64,000 nt of DNA from Variovorax sp. IB41 (GCF_016405905.1 NZ_JAEFCB010000025.1:1-64000), one strand, 5' to 3'. Counted from the first letter of the stretch, positions 27,468-35,908 are shown. Notes: generated by a model not told the origin, from the sequence alone. A program made the numbers and translations.

Positions 27468-28724
27468 TCAGAAAGCGTGACGGATACCGAAGTCGTAGCC
27501 GGTCGAGGTCTTCGGGGTGAAGCCACCGGTGGTCACGAACGACGGGCCGCCAACGGTCAGAGCTGCACCGTTCTTGTTGCTCACACGAGCGATCGTTGCG
27601 TACAGAGCCGTGCGCTTCGACAGGTTGTGCACGTAGCCGATTGCCAGCTTGTTGGCCTTGCGGTCAGCCGGAGCCACTGCGAACGGGTTGAACGGATCTG
27701 CAGCGACGTTGTCGTCATACTTGACAGCCGAGTACGAAGCGCGGATCAGGCCAGCACCGACCGGCACGGTCACGCCGAGCAGGTAACCGGTCAGGTCAAC
27801 GTCAGGACGGCCGCCCAGGAACGGTTCGGTTTCGTAGTCCAGCTTGTTCTTCGAGCGCGACACTTCACCGAAGAGCTTCACAGGACCGAAGTCGTACGAA
27901 GCGCCGAGGTTGAAGGTGTTGACCTTGTTGGTCGTGCCGACGTAGAACTGGTCGCCAACGGTGCTGCTGCCGTAGGCAGCTGCGATGTCCAGAGGACCGT
28001 TTGCGTAGCCGAAGCGGCCACCGATGTAACGACCAGCGCGCGAGTTGTTCGCGGCGTCAGGCGTAGCGGTACCAGGGCTGTACTTGGTCTTTTCGCTGAA
28101 CGAGTACTGCAGTTGGCCGTAGAAACCACCCAGGTTCGGCGGCAGGAAGTAGCCGATGCTGTTGCTCGTGCGGGTGTAGTTGCTGGTGCTGACATTGGTG
28201 ATGCCAATCACAGGTGCAGGAGCTGCACCGGCGAAATTGGCGAAAGCCGACGAAGCCGTGAAGACCAGGTTGGTGCCGACGCCGTTGGTGCCGAACGGAT
28301 CGAACACGGTGTCGTTCCAGAACGTGGCGGAGTAGTCACGACCCAGACGCAGTTCACCGAAACCACCCGACAGGCTCACGGTCGAACGACGAGCGAACGT
28401 CGAAACGCCTTGCTGGCCGTCGTCATTGGTGATCGGAGCTTCGAGCCAGAAGCTGGCTGCCAGGCCACCACCGAGGTCTTCCGTACCACGGAAGCCCAGA
28501 CGGCTGGAGTTGTAGCCCGAATTAGCCAGTTCGCGGCGGCTTGCCTTGACGCTACCCTGGTTCACGTAGAACGGGTTCAGGAACGTAGCACCGTTCAGGT
28601 CACGCGAGGTGGACGAGTAGCCGCTGATCGACGCGTCGACCACACCGAACAGCGTGACGGACGACTGAGCCGAGGCAACACCGGCAACAGCCAGGGCAGC
28701 CAGAGCAACTAGAGATTTTTTCAT
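27468..28724 (-). CDS. Gram-negative porin (Omp32/beta-barrel type)
   Basis: Outer-membrane beta-barrel channel, 418 residues. Signal peptide MKKSLVALAALAVAGVASA, cleaved before QSSVTLFGVVDASISGYS, the standard mature start of Burkholderiales general porins. Further hallmarks: SRLGFRGTEDLGGGLAASFW, LRLGRDYSATFWND (loop 3 region) and a C-terminal aromatic residue (DFGIRHAF) recognised by the BAM machine. Start is the ATG complementary to 28722-28724, with GGAG 8-9 bp before it. Codon usage is less GC-rich than its neighbours, which suits a highly expressed protein. Ends at a strong terminator. Confidence 0.96.
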   Translation of the reverse strand: MKKSLVALAALAVAGVASAQSSVTLFGVVDASISGYSSTSRDLNGATFLNPFYVNQGSVKASRRELANSGYNSSRLGFRGTEDLGGGLAASFWLEAPITNDDGQQGVSTFARRSTVSLSGGFGELRLGRDYSATFWNDTVFDPFGTNGVGTNLVFTASSAFANFAGAAPAPVIGITNVSTSNYTRTSNSIGYFLPPNLGGFYGQLQYSFSEKTKYSPGTATPDAANNSRAGRYIGGRFGYANGPLDIAAAYGSSTVGDQFYVGTTNKVNTFNLGASYDFGPVKLFGEVSRSKNKLDYETEPFLGGRPDVDLTGYLLGVTVPVGAGLIRASYSAVKYDDNVAADPFNPFAVAPADRKANKLAIGYVHNLSKRTALYATIARVSNKNGAALTVGGPSFVTTGGFTPKTSTGYDFGIRHAF

Positions 28725-28903
28725 TGCAAGTTTCTCCAAGGTTAAACATAGGGCTCCGGTGCGAAGGGCTCACCGTGACTGGCACTTTGTGCTCCCACCG
28801 GACCCCGGGCCAACCTCCTTTTGGGAAGTTGTTGCTATTGCACCAGAGCCGCTTCGGCAGGGCAAAACAAATCGCCCGAAATCTCGGATGGCCACGGCGT
28901 TTC

Positions 28904-28919
28904 GTTGCAGTCCTGCAAC
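28904..28919. promoter_or_regulatory. Dyad GTTGCAG-TC-CTGCAAC between porin and coq7
   Basis: A perfect 7-bp dyad with a 2-bp spacer in the 281-bp region between divergent porin and coq7 genes. It is too short and lacks a T-run for a terminator, so a protein-binding site is more likely. Its position, about 180 bp from the porin start and 87 bp from coq7, allows control of either gene. No factor can be named. Confidence 0.4.
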
Positions 28920-29005
28920 AAAGGACTTAGCCCATCCGCCACACCACAATGCGGAACAAAACCGTAACTTTTTGCAGCGCTATCGAGGTGCGGTCAAATA
29001 GCTGC

Positions 29006-29635
29006 ATGACGCTCTTGCTAGACCCCGTCCTGACCGCGGCAGACGCGGCATTGCGCACCCTTTTCGCCCGTCCTCATGCAACCCGGGCCATGCCCGCTCC
29101 GGCGCAGGCACTCGGCGAAATGGACGAAAAACAGCGTCGCGATGCCGGCGCATTGATGCGAGTCAACCATGTCGGGGAAGTCTGCGCACAGGCGCTTTAC
29201 ACCGCCCAGGCCGCCGTGGCGCGCGATCCAGCCCTGCGTGCCCAATTCGTTGAAGCCGCGCACGAAGAGACCGATCACCTGGCCTGGACGCGACAACGCC
29301 TGGACGAACTCGGCGCCCGGCCTTCGCTGTTGAACCCGCTCTGGTATGCCGGCGCCTTCGGCCTTGGCCTTGTCGCCGGACGCCTGGGCGATCCGCTGAG
29401 CCTGGGTTTCGTCGCGGAAACCGAACGTCAGGTGGAAGCCCATCTCGACAGCCATCTGGATCGGCTTCCGCCGGCCGACAGCGCCTCCAGGGCCGTGGTC
29501 GAGCAGATGAAGCTCGACGAGGCGCGCCATGCGGCGCAAGCCATCGATGCGGGCGCCGCAGAACTCCCGGCGCCGGTCAAGGGCCTCATGCGCCTGGCCT
29601 CTCGCGTGATGACCACGCTGGCGCACCGCATCTAG
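29006..29635 (+). CDS. coq7: 2-polyprenyl-3-methyl-6-methoxy-1,4-benzoquinone monooxygenase (COQ7)
   Basis: Di-iron hydroxylase that introduces the last hydroxyl group in ubiquinone biosynthesis, 209 residues. Carboxylate/histidine ligands appear in the expected order: MRVNHVGEVCAQALY, EAAHEETDHLAW, FVAETERQVEAHL and MKLDEARHAAQA. A hydrophobic hairpin (PLWYAGAFGLGLVAGRLG) fits the membrane-binding segment. I chose ATG 29006 (MTLLLDPVLT) rather than the in-frame ATG at 28949, because homologues begin close to this point. Single gene; converges on OsmC with 21 bp between stop codons. Confidence 0.95.
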   Translation: MTLLLDPVLTAADAALRTLFARPHATRAMPAPAQALGEMDEKQRRDAGALMRVNHVGEVCAQALYTAQAAVARDPALRAQFVEAAHEETDHLAWTRQRLDELGARPSLLNPLWYAGAFGLGLVAGRLGDPLSLGFVAETERQVEAHLDSHLDRLPPADSASRAVVEQMKLDEARHAAQAIDAGAAELPAPVKGLMRLASRVMTTLAHRI

Positions 29636-29656
29636 AAGAAGCGCAAGCGGGTCGCC

Positions 29657-30106
29657 TCAGGTTTCGACCAGATCGAAACTGGTGGTTATCTCGGCGGTCT
29701 TCGCCAGCATGATGCTGGCCGAGCAATAGGTTTCGTGGCTCAACGCGACCGCGCGCTCCACCGCAGAGGCCGGAATCCCCTTGCCGGCCACGGTGAAATG
29801 CATGTGGATCTTGGTGAAAACCTTGGGGTCCTTCTCCGCGCGCTCGCTGGTCAGCTTGACGCTGCAGCGCTCGACGCGGTGGCGGCCTCGCTTCAATATC
29901 AGCACGACGTCGTAGGCGGTGCAACCGCCCGTGCCCGCAAGCACCGTTTCCATCGGCCTCGCCGCGAGGTTCTGGCCGCCGTTTTCCGGCTTGGCCGCGT
30001 CGGGGGCGCCATCCATCATCAGGACGTGGCCGCTGCCCGTTTCGGCGACGAAACCCATGGCCGAACGCGTTCCCGCGTCGCCGGTCCAACTTACTGTGCA
30101 TTCCAT
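29657..30106 (-). CDS. OsmC/Ohr family peroxidase-like protein
   Basis: Small cytosolic thiol protein of 149 residues starting MECTVSWTGD. The two cysteines expected of the family lie in GTGGCTAYDVV and HETYCSASIML, as in OsmC-type hydroperoxide reductases; it aligns better with the YhfA/OsmC subgroup than with Ohr. The start codon complementary to 30104-30106 is used because an in-frame extension to 30205 reads through the divergent promoter region. Divergent from the small-RNA/ilvA region. Confidence 0.9.
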   Translation of the reverse strand: MECTVSWTGDAGTRSAMGFVAETGSGHVLMMDGAPDAAKPENGGQNLAARPMETVLAGTGGCTAYDVVLILKRGRHRVERCSVKLTSERAEKDPKVFTKIHMHFTVAGKGIPASAVERAVALSHETYCSASIMLAKTAEITTSFDLVET

Positions 30107-30199
30107 GATTTTTCGGATTCCAGTCGGGATGCCGGGCAAAAACGCACGCTGGCATCGATTTGTGTGGGAAATTTGTGTGGGAAAAGCATCACTCGCTTG

Positions 30200-30227
30200 T
30201 TGCAACGCAACAAACAGTCGATATACT
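30200..30227 (+). promoter_or_regulatory. Sigma-70-like promoter for candidate small RNA
   Basis: TTGCAA (30200-30205) and TATACT (30222-30227) are separated by 16 bp; they match the -35 and -10 consensus in 4 and 5 of 6 positions, in a notably AT-rich stretch for this genome. The predicted start of transcription is near 30234. It lies 65-90 bp before a strong terminator with no good reading frame between them. Confidence 0.55.
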
Positions 30228-30233
30228 TTATTT

Positions 30234-30322
30234 CATCGCGCATACGTTTGCGCTCACAGTTGTCTCCTCCACCCTTCCAATTGGTGGATTTAGCCCCGAG
30301 TTGCAAAACTCGGGGCTTTTTT
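30234..30322 (+). ncRNA. Candidate small RNA or ilvA leader with three hairpins
   Basis: About 89 nt between a promoter-like sequence and a textbook terminator. Hairpin 1: GCGCA-TACGTT-TGCGC (30238-30253). Then CTCCTCC (30264-30270), complementary to ribosome-binding sites, running into hairpin 2 TCCACC...GGTGGA (30268-30288). Hairpin 3 is the terminator AGCCCCGAG-TTGCAAAA-CTCGGGGCT (30292-30317) ending in six T. The layout is that of a trans-acting sRNA with an anti-Shine-Dalgarno stretch. Alternatively it is a terminated leader (attenuator) of ilvA, whose start codon is 80 bp downstream; no leader peptide rich in Ile, Val or Thr is visible. Confidence 0.55.
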
Positions 30323-30401
30323 CTTTCTGGACCGCCCCGGGCCAACCAGGACAGCGCGAGTGCCGGCCAGCCGGGCGCCTCTTATCATCGCCGGCTAGCC
30401 A

Positions 30402-32036
30402 ATGAAAACTCCCCTGGAAAAAACCGTGCGCACCGCACCCGCTCCGGCGCCCCTGACGCCCCTCGCTCCCCTCACGCCCGCCGACTACCTGCGCAAGATC
30501 CTCAACGCCAAGGTCTACGACGTGGCCGTGGAATCCGCGCTCGAAAAGGCCAGCGCGCTCAGCGAGCGCCTGGGCAACACCGTGCTGCTCAAGCGCGAAG
30601 ACCAGCAACCGGTGTTCAGCTTCAAGCTGCGCGGCGCGTACAACAAGATGGCGCACCTCAGTGCTGCCCAGTTGGCCAGCGGCGTGATCTGCGCCTCGGC
30701 CGGCAATCACGCGCAAGGCGTCGCGCTCGGCGCGCGCAAGCTCGGCACCCGCGCGGTGATCGTCATGCCGGTGACCACGCCCAGGCTGAAGATCGACGCC
30801 GTGCGCGGCTTCGGCGGCGAAATCGTCCTGCACGGCGACAGCTATTCCGATGCCTACCTGCATGCCCTCGAATTGCAGAAGCAGCAGAACCTGACCTTCG
30901 TGCACCCCTTCGACGATCCGGACGTCATCGCGGGCCAGGGCACCATCGCCATGGAAATCCTGCGCCAGCACCAGGGCCCGCTCGACGCGGTCTTCGTCGC
31001 GATCGGCGGCGGCGGCCTCATCTCCGGCGTGGCCAACTACATCAAGGCCGTGCGTCCCGAGATCAAGGTGATCGGCGTCCAGATGAACGACTCCGACGCA
31101 ATGATGCAATCGGTCGCGGCCCGCCAGCGCGTGAACCTGCCCGACGTGGGTCTCTTCTCCGACGGCACCGCCGTCAAGCTGGTCGGCGAGGAAACCTTCC
31201 GCATCGCCAGCGAACTGGTCGACGAATACATCGCCGTCGACACCGACGCGGTCTGCGCCGCCATCAAGGACGTCTTCGTCGACACGCGCAGCATCGTCGA
31301 GCCCGCAGGTGCGCTGGCCGTGGCCGCGATCAAGCAGTACGCGGCCGACCACGGCCGCCACGGCGAGACCTACGCCGCCATCCTGTGCGGCGCCAACATG
31401 AACTTCGACCGGCTGCGCTTCGTGGCCGAGCGCGCCGAGGTCGGCGAGGAGCGCGAAGCACTCTTCGCCGTCACGATCCCCGAGGAGCGCGGCAGCTTTC
31501 GCCGCTTCTGCGAACTGGTCGGCGAACTGCCCGCGAGCGATGCCAAGGAATCCGGATCGACCGGCGGCGCGCTGCGCAACGTGACCGAGTTCAACTACCG
31601 CATCAGCGACGCGGCCAAGGCGCACGTGTTCGTCGGCCTCACGACGTCGGCGCGCGGCGAATCGGCCATCATCGCCAGGAGCTTCGGCGACCACGGCTTC
31701 GACGCGCTCGACCTCACGCACGATGAGCTCGCCAAGGAGCATCTGCGGCACCTGGTCGGCGGGCGCACGGGCCTTGCGCACGACGAGCGCCTGCTGCGCT
31801 TCGTGTTCCCCGAGCGTCCCGGCGCGCTGCTCAAGTTCCTGAGCCTGATGCGGCCGAACTGGAACATCAGTCTCTTCCACTACCGCAACCAGGGCGCCGA
31901 CTACGGCCGCATCCTGGTCGGGCTGCAGGTGCCGGCCGGCGACGCCGCGGCCTTCGATGCGTTCCTCGAGAACCTGGGCTATCCCTGCGTCGAGGAAACG
32001 GCCAATCCGGCCTACCGGTTATTCCTGCAAGCTTGA
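30402..32036 (+). CDS. ilvA: Threonine ammonia-lyase, biosynthetic
   Basis: PLP enzyme that deaminates threonine to 2-oxobutanoate, first step of isoleucine synthesis; 544 residues. The PLP lysine is in PVFSFKLRGAYNKM, the phosphate-binding glycine loop in AIGGGGLISGV. The C-terminal 200 residues contain two ACT-like regulatory domains (starting about FAVTIPEERGSFRRF and LRFVFPERPGALLKF), so isoleucine feedback control is expected. It is some 30 residues longer than E. coli IlvA because of a Pro/Ala-rich N-terminal stretch. Ends 25 bp before a terminator. Confidence 0.95.
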   Translation: MKTPLEKTVRTAPAPAPLTPLAPLTPADYLRKILNAKVYDVAVESALEKASALSERLGNTVLLKREDQQPVFSFKLRGAYNKMAHLSAAQLASGVICASAGNHAQGVALGARKLGTRAVIVMPVTTPRLKIDAVRGFGGEIVLHGDSYSDAYLHALELQKQQNLTFVHPFDDPDVIAGQGTIAMEILRQHQGPLDAVFVAIGGGGLISGVANYIKAVRPEIKVIGVQMNDSDAMMQSVAARQRVNLPDVGLFSDGTAVKLVGEETFRIASELVDEYIAVDTDAVCAAIKDVFVDTRSIVEPAGALAVAAIKQYAADHGRHGETYAAILCGANMNFDRLRFVAERAEVGEEREALFAVTIPEERGSFRRFCELVGELPASDAKESGSTGGALRNVTEFNYRISDAAKAHVFVGLTTSARGESAIIARSFGDHGFDALDLTHDELAKEHLRHLVGGRTGLAHDERLLRFVFPERPGALLKFLSLMRPNWNISLFHYRNQGADYGRILVGLQVPAGDAAAFDAFLENLGYPCVEETANPAYRLFLQA

Positions 32037-32061
32037 GGCGACGTTCGCGTGCAACGAAAAG

Positions 32062-32087
32062 AGCCGGCGTGACAGCCGGCTTTTTTT
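32062..32087. terminator. Bidirectional terminator between ilvA and gspC
   Basis: AGCCGGC-GTGACA-GCCGGCT (32062-32081) followed by a run of seven T, and preceded by AAAAG, so it can serve ilvA on the plus strand and, less strongly, gspC on the minus strand. Confidence 0.9.
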
Positions 32088-32105
32088 CATTGTTGCGGCA
32101 GCAGG

Positions 32106-32744
32106 CTACTGCGCTGCTGCTGGCGCCTGACCTTGCTGCTGTTGCGACGCGTCGGGCTGGGGCGCCGGCGGCGGCATCGCCACGGCCGGCATGGTGGACG
32201 GCAACACCCCAGCCGAGCGCTGCGCCGGCGCCTGGGCCGTCGCGGGCATCGGCGACACGCCGGAGATCGGCGGCGGCGGTAGCCCCGCGCTGATCGGCGC
32301 GCGCACCGGCAGTTGCAGCGTGAAGGCCGGCGGCCCGTCGACCTGCGCACCGAGCGTCGCCGCGCGCACGCCCACCGACTGCAGCATGTAGTTGTCGCCG
32401 ACGCGCGAGCCGACGCGGAACGGCTTGGGCGGCTTGCCGTCGATGGCGATCAGCGCAGCGCCCTGATTCGACGGATCGGCCACCACGCCCACCAGCGCAA
32501 AGCGGCTGGCCGCCTCGGGGGCTGCGGGCGCGGCCGTCTGCGCGGACACCACGCCGAGCAACCGCCCGACCGCCTCGGCATCCGCCGTGACCGAGGGCTT
32601 GGGCATCGCGGCCGCGGCAGCCACGGCATCGACCGGCGAAGACAGGCGCAAGGCCCAGAACACCGCAGCACCGGCGGCCAGCGCCCAAAGCCCCGTCGTT
32701 GCAAGTGGGGCATGCCAGCGGGCAGCGGAGTAAGGACTTGTCAT
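32106..32744 (-). CDS. gspC: Type II secretion protein GspC-like (no PDZ domain)
   Basis: Inner-membrane clamp protein that links the secretin to the inner-membrane platform. 212 residues: membrane span at about 18-33 (TGLWALAAGAAVFWALRL), then a periplasmic HR (homology-region) domain FALVGVVADPSNQGAALIAI...PFRVGSRVGDNYMLQSVGVRAATLG at about residues 82-130. The tail from about 150 is Pro/Gln/Ala-rich and low complexity; there is no PDZ or coiled-coil domain, so this is a short GspC. It is transcribed divergently from gspG with only 49 bp between start codons, unlike the usual gspC-first operon. Confidence 0.85.
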   Translation of the reverse strand: MTSPYSAARWHAPLATTGLWALAAGAAVFWALRLSSPVDAVAAAAAMPKPSVTADAEAVGRLLGVVSAQTAAPAAPEAASRFALVGVVADPSNQGAALIAIDGKPPKPFRVGSRVGDNYMLQSVGVRAATLGAQVDGPPAFTLQLPVRAPISAGLPPPPISGVSPMPATAQAPAQRSAGVLPSTMPAVAMPPPAPQPDASQQQQGQAPAAAQ

Positions 32745-32793
32745 GGGCGCGGATTATCATGCAGCGCGCTTTCCGAATCATGTCGCCCAACCT

Positions 32794-33234
32794 ATGAACA
32801 AATTCCTTCGTGCCGCTTCCCGCACCGCCCAGCGCGGCTTCACGCTGATCGAACTGATGGTGGTGCTGGTCATCATCGGCGTGCTCGCCGCGCTGATCGT
32901 GCCGAACGTGATCGAGCGCGCCGACGACGCCCGCGTGACGGCCGCCCGCACCGACATCAACAACCTGATGCAGGCGCTCAAGCTCTATCGCCTGGACAAC
33001 CAGCGCTACCCCACGGCCGAGCAGGGCCTGCAGTCGCTGCTCACGCGCCCCACCGTCGGCCCGGCCGCCCCGAACTGGAAGCCCTACGTCGAGAAGCTGC
33101 CCAACGATCCGTGGGGCCACCCCTACCAGTACATGAACCCGGGCATCAAGGGCGAAATCGACGTGCTCTCGTTCGGCGCCGATGGACAGAACGGCGGCGA
33201 GGGCAAGAATGCCGACATCGGCAGCTGGCAATAG
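32794..33234 (+). CDS. gspG: Type II secretion major pseudopilin GspG
   Basis: Main subunit of the secretion pseudopilus, 146 residues. The prepilin peptidase site RG^FTLIELMVVLVIIGVLAALI with Glu5 is intact, and the C-terminal part carries the GspG signature LPNDPWGHPYQYMNPG...FGADGQNGGEGKNADIGSW, including the calcium-site region. Start is ATG 32794 (MNKFLRAASRT); an in-frame ATG at 32743 falls inside gspC on the other strand. First gene of gspGHIJK, each overlapping the next. Confidence 0.96.
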   Translation: MNKFLRAASRTAQRGFTLIELMVVLVIIGVLAALIVPNVIERADDARVTAARTDINNLMQALKLYRLDNQRYPTAEQGLQSLLTRPTVGPAAPNWKPYVEKLPNDPWGHPYQYMNPGIKGEIDVLSFGADGQNGGEGKNADIGSWQ

Positions 33235-33682
33235 CGGCAACGGCACATCGCGCGGCTTCACGCTGCTCGAGCTGATCATCGTGATCGCGATCATCGCGAT
33301 CGCCACCGCCAGCGTGAGCTTTGCCATGCGCGACACCAACGCGGCCAAGCTCGACCGCGAAGCCGACCGGCTCGCCGCTCTCCTCGAATCCGCCCGCGCC
33401 CAGTCGCGGGCCAGCGGCGTCGCCGTGCGGTGGCGCCCCGTCGAAGGCAGCTTCGTCTTCGATGGCCTTCCCGCCGATGCGCTCCCGAGCGGCTGGGTCG
33501 CCGAAGGCATCACCGCCCAGGCCGCGCTCGGCAACGGCACGCTGGTTCCGGGGCTGCAGCTGGGGCCCGATCCGATCATCGCGGCGCAGCAGATCACGCT
33601 CTATTCCGCCGGCCCGCCCGCGCGCGCGCTGCGCATCGCCACCGACGGCCTGCGCCCCTTCACCGTCCTCCCCGTGCCATGA
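33209..33682 (+). CDS. gspH: Type II secretion minor pseudopilin GspH
   Basis: Minor pseudopilin of about 157 residues with the cleavage site SRG^FTLLELIIVIAIIAIATA. Its first 26 bp overlap the end of gspG. I favour ATG 33209 (MPTSAAGNSG), preceded by GGCGAGGG; an upstream ATG at 33182 would overlap gspG even more. The globular part is short and beta-rich, as expected for GspH/FimT proteins. Stop codon overlaps gspI start (ATGA). Confidence 0.93.
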   Translation: MPTSAAGNSGNGTSRGFTLLELIIVIAIIAIATASVSFAMRDTNAAKLDREADRLAALLESARAQSRASGVAVRWRPVEGSFVFDGLPADALPSGWVAEGITAQAALGNGTLVPGLQLGPDPIIAAQQITLYSAGPPARALRIATDGLRPFTVLPVP

Positions 33683-34053
33683 GACTGCGGCGCACGTTGG
33701 CCAGCGGCGGCTTCACGCTGATCGAAGTGCTGATCGCGCTGGGCATCGTCGCGCTCGCGCTGGCCGCGGGCTCGCAGGCCACCATGTCGCTCACGCGCAA
33801 TGCGCAGCGCCAGTCCGACCTGGTGCTGGCCGACCTCTGCGCCGAAAACGAACTCGCCAAGGCCCGGCTCGCGCGGCAGATGCCGGCCGTGGGCGACTCG
33901 GGCTCCATCTGCGTGCAGGCGGGCGTTTCGTTCAACGTGACGACCTCGACCGTGCCCACGCTCAACCCGAACTTCCGGCGCGTGGACGTGCAGGTGCGCG
34001 ACGAAGGCGACTCGCCGATCCTGCGCATCTCGACCGTGGTGGGGCGCTTCTGA
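33679..34053 (+). CDS. gspI: Type II secretion minor pseudopilin GspI
   Basis: Minor pseudopilin of 124 residues, starting MRLRRTLASGG^FTLIEVLIA, which forms the pseudopilus tip with GspJ and GspK. The C-terminal block RRVDVQVRDEGDSPILRIST is characteristic of the GspI family. Translationally coupled on both sides: 4-bp overlap with gspH and 1-bp overlap with gspJ. Confidence 0.94.
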   Translation: MRLRRTLASGGFTLIEVLIALGIVALALAAGSQATMSLTRNAQRQSDLVLADLCAENELAKARLARQMPAVGDSGSICVQAGVSFNVTTSTVPTLNPNFRRVDVQVRDEGDSPILRISTVVGRF

Positions 34054-34742
34054 TGAAGACGAAGAGGAAGGCGAAAGCGCCGCGCGGCTTCACGCTGATC
34101 GAGCTGCTCGTGGCCATCTCGGTGATGGCGCTCCTCTCGCTCGTGAGCTGGCGCGGGCTGGACAGCATGTCGCGCGCCACCACGCAGAACCAGCAGCGCG
34201 CCGATGCCATCCTCACCCTGCAGGCCACGCTCGCCCAATGGGGCGCCGACCTCGATGCGGTGACCTCGATCGCGCAGACCCGCCCCATCGACTGGGACGG
34301 CAACGTGCTGCGGCTCACGCGCCGCGGCAGCGACCCGATGGCGCCCAGCATGCAGGTGGTGGCCTGGACCCTCAGGGCAAGCGCCGAAGGCCCGCGCTGG
34401 CAGCGCTGGCAGTCGCAGGCCTTCACCACGCGCGGCGAGTGGCAGCAGGCCTGGAACCTCGCGGCTTCCTGGGCGCAAGGCGGCGGCGGCACGCAAGGCG
34501 GCTACAACGACGTGGCGCTCATGCCCACCAGCGGCTGGCAGCTCTATTACTTCCGCGACAACACCTGGACCCCCGCGAGCTCGCTGCCCACGACGCCGGC
34601 CACGCCGGCCAACCCCGCGGGCCCGATCGTCAACATGCCCGACGGCGTGCGCCTGGTGATCAGCCTGCCGCCCGGCGACGGGCTGTCGGGCACGCTCACG
34701 CGCGATTGGGTCAAGCCGATCGTGGGGGGTGCGCGGTCATGA
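34053..34742 (+). CDS. gspJ: Type II secretion minor pseudopilin GspJ
   Basis: Minor pseudopilin of 229 residues, MKTKRKAKAPRG^FTLIELLV at the N-terminus, then the conserved LVSWRGLDSMSRAT and a long beta-rich globular domain ending LPPGDGLSGTLTRDWV. Tip component with GspI and GspK. The ATG overlaps the gspI stop by one base and the gene overlaps gspK by four. Confidence 0.94.
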   Translation: MKTKRKAKAPRGFTLIELLVAISVMALLSLVSWRGLDSMSRATTQNQQRADAILTLQATLAQWGADLDAVTSIAQTRPIDWDGNVLRLTRRGSDPMAPSMQVVAWTLRASAEGPRWQRWQSQAFTTRGEWQQAWNLAASWAQGGGGTQGGYNDVALMPTSGWQLYYFRDNTWTPASSLPTTPATPANPAGPIVNMPDGVRLVISLPPGDGLSGTLTRDWVKPIVGGARS

Positions 34743-35779
34743 CGAAGCGCGTTCCTGCATTCATGCGCCGTGCACGCGGTGCACGCGGTACACGCGGTGC
34801 ACGCGGTGCACGCCGCCAGTCCGGCGCCGCCCTGCTCGCCGCGATGCTGACGGTGATGCTCGTGGCCACCTTCTCCGCGGCCGCGCTGTGGCAGCAATGG
34901 CGCGCGGCCGAAGTCGAAGGCGCCGAGCGCGCGCGCGTGCAGGCGGCCTGGGTGCTGATCGGCGCGCTCGATTGGTCGCGCCTGATCCTGGCCGAAGACG
35001 GCCGCGCCGGCGGCCCCGACCACCTGGGCGAACCGTGGGCCGTGCCGCTTGAAGAGGCGCGCCTCACCAGCTTTCTCTCGGCCGAGAAGAACGTGGCGAG
35101 CGACAACCTCGATGGCCTGCCCGACGCGTTTCTCTCGGGCCGCATCGTCGATGCCCAGTCCAGGCTCAACGTGCTGACGCTGGTCGATGCGGGCAAGCCG
35201 GTGCCGGCCAGCGTCGCCACTTTCACCCGGCTCTTCAACCTGCTGGGCCTGCCGGCTTCGGAACTCAGCCAGATGACCACGGGGCTCGCCAGGGCGCTGT
35301 CCACCGGCACCGACGAGGCCTCGGGCGGCGGCGATGCGGGCAATGCGCCGCTGATGCCGCAGGAGGTCTCGCAACTGGTGTGGCTCGGGCTCTCGCCCTC
35401 GACCGCTGCCGCCATCGAGCCCTACGTGACGATCCTGCCGGTGCGCACCACGCTCAACCTCAACACCGCCAGCGCCGAGGCCATCAGCGCCAGCATGGAA
35501 AACCTGCCGATCGCCAGCGCGCGGCAGCTGGTGGACAGGCGCACCCGCTCCTATTTCAAGACCATCGACGAGGCCAACGCCGGGCTGCCCAGCGGCGGCT
35601 CCCGCTTCAACGCGGCCCAGCACGGCGTGGGCACCCAGTTCTTCGAGGTCTACGGGCGCCTGCGCCTGGACCGCACCTGGGTCGAGGAGCACTCGCTCCT
35701 GCAGCGCAACGGTGTCACGGTGACGACGGTCTGGCGCACCCGCGGCGCCGGCGCAACAACCACTCCGGTCAAACCCTGA
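34739..35779 (+). CDS. gspK: Type II secretion minor pseudopilin GspK
   Basis: Large pseudopilin of 346 residues that caps the pseudopilus. Prepilin-type segment RQSG^AALLAAMLTVMLVATF lacks Glu5, as usual for GspK. Family blocks: SGRIVDAQSRLNVLTL and TTLNLNTASAEAISASMENLP (helix-hairpin-helix-like SAM domain). The cytoplasmic N-terminus is unusual: MTKRVPAFMRR followed by repeated Arg-Gly-Ala/Thr triplets, encoded by a 9-bp tandem repeat. A 129-bp gap separates it from gspL. Confidence 0.94.
   Translation: MTKRVPAFMRRARGARGTRGARGARRQSGAALLAAMLTVMLVATFSAAALWQQWRAAEVEGAERARVQAAWVLIGALDWSRLILAEDGRAGGPDHLGEPWAVPLEEARLTSFLSAEKNVASDNLDGLPDAFLSGRIVDAQSRLNVLTLVDAGKPVPASVATFTRLFNLLGLPASELSQMTTGLARALSTGTDEASGGGDAGNAPLMPQEVSQLVWLGLSPSTAAAIEPYVTILPVRTTLNLNTASAEAISASMENLPIASARQLVDRRTRSYFKTIDEANAGLPSGGSRFNAAQHGVGTQFFEVYGRLRLDRTWVEEHSLLQRNGVTVTTVWRTRGAGATTTPVKP
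34772..34816 (+). repeat. 9-bp tandem repeat in gspK 5' coding region
   Basis: Five consecutive units of GCACGCGGT or close variants (third unit begins ACACG, fifth ends GCCGC). It encodes Arg-Gly-Ala/Thr repeats before the pseudopilin membrane helix. The unit is a multiple of three, so slippage would change length without frameshift. Confidence 0.9.
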
Positions 35780-35908
35780 GTGTGGTTTACATATATTGAT
35801 CAAAACGCCTTATAACGCCCGTCACATCTGTCGAGTACGCTATTTAAATAATAGCAATTGACTGTCAGACGCCCTCCTACAATCACCGGCTTTTCCGACA
35901 CCCCCTCC

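Noticed and set aside
30228..31880. 550-codon minus-strand frame opposite ilvA and the sRNA region
   Set aside because: Antisense shadow of ilvA; Ala/Asp/His/Gln-rich with no domain.
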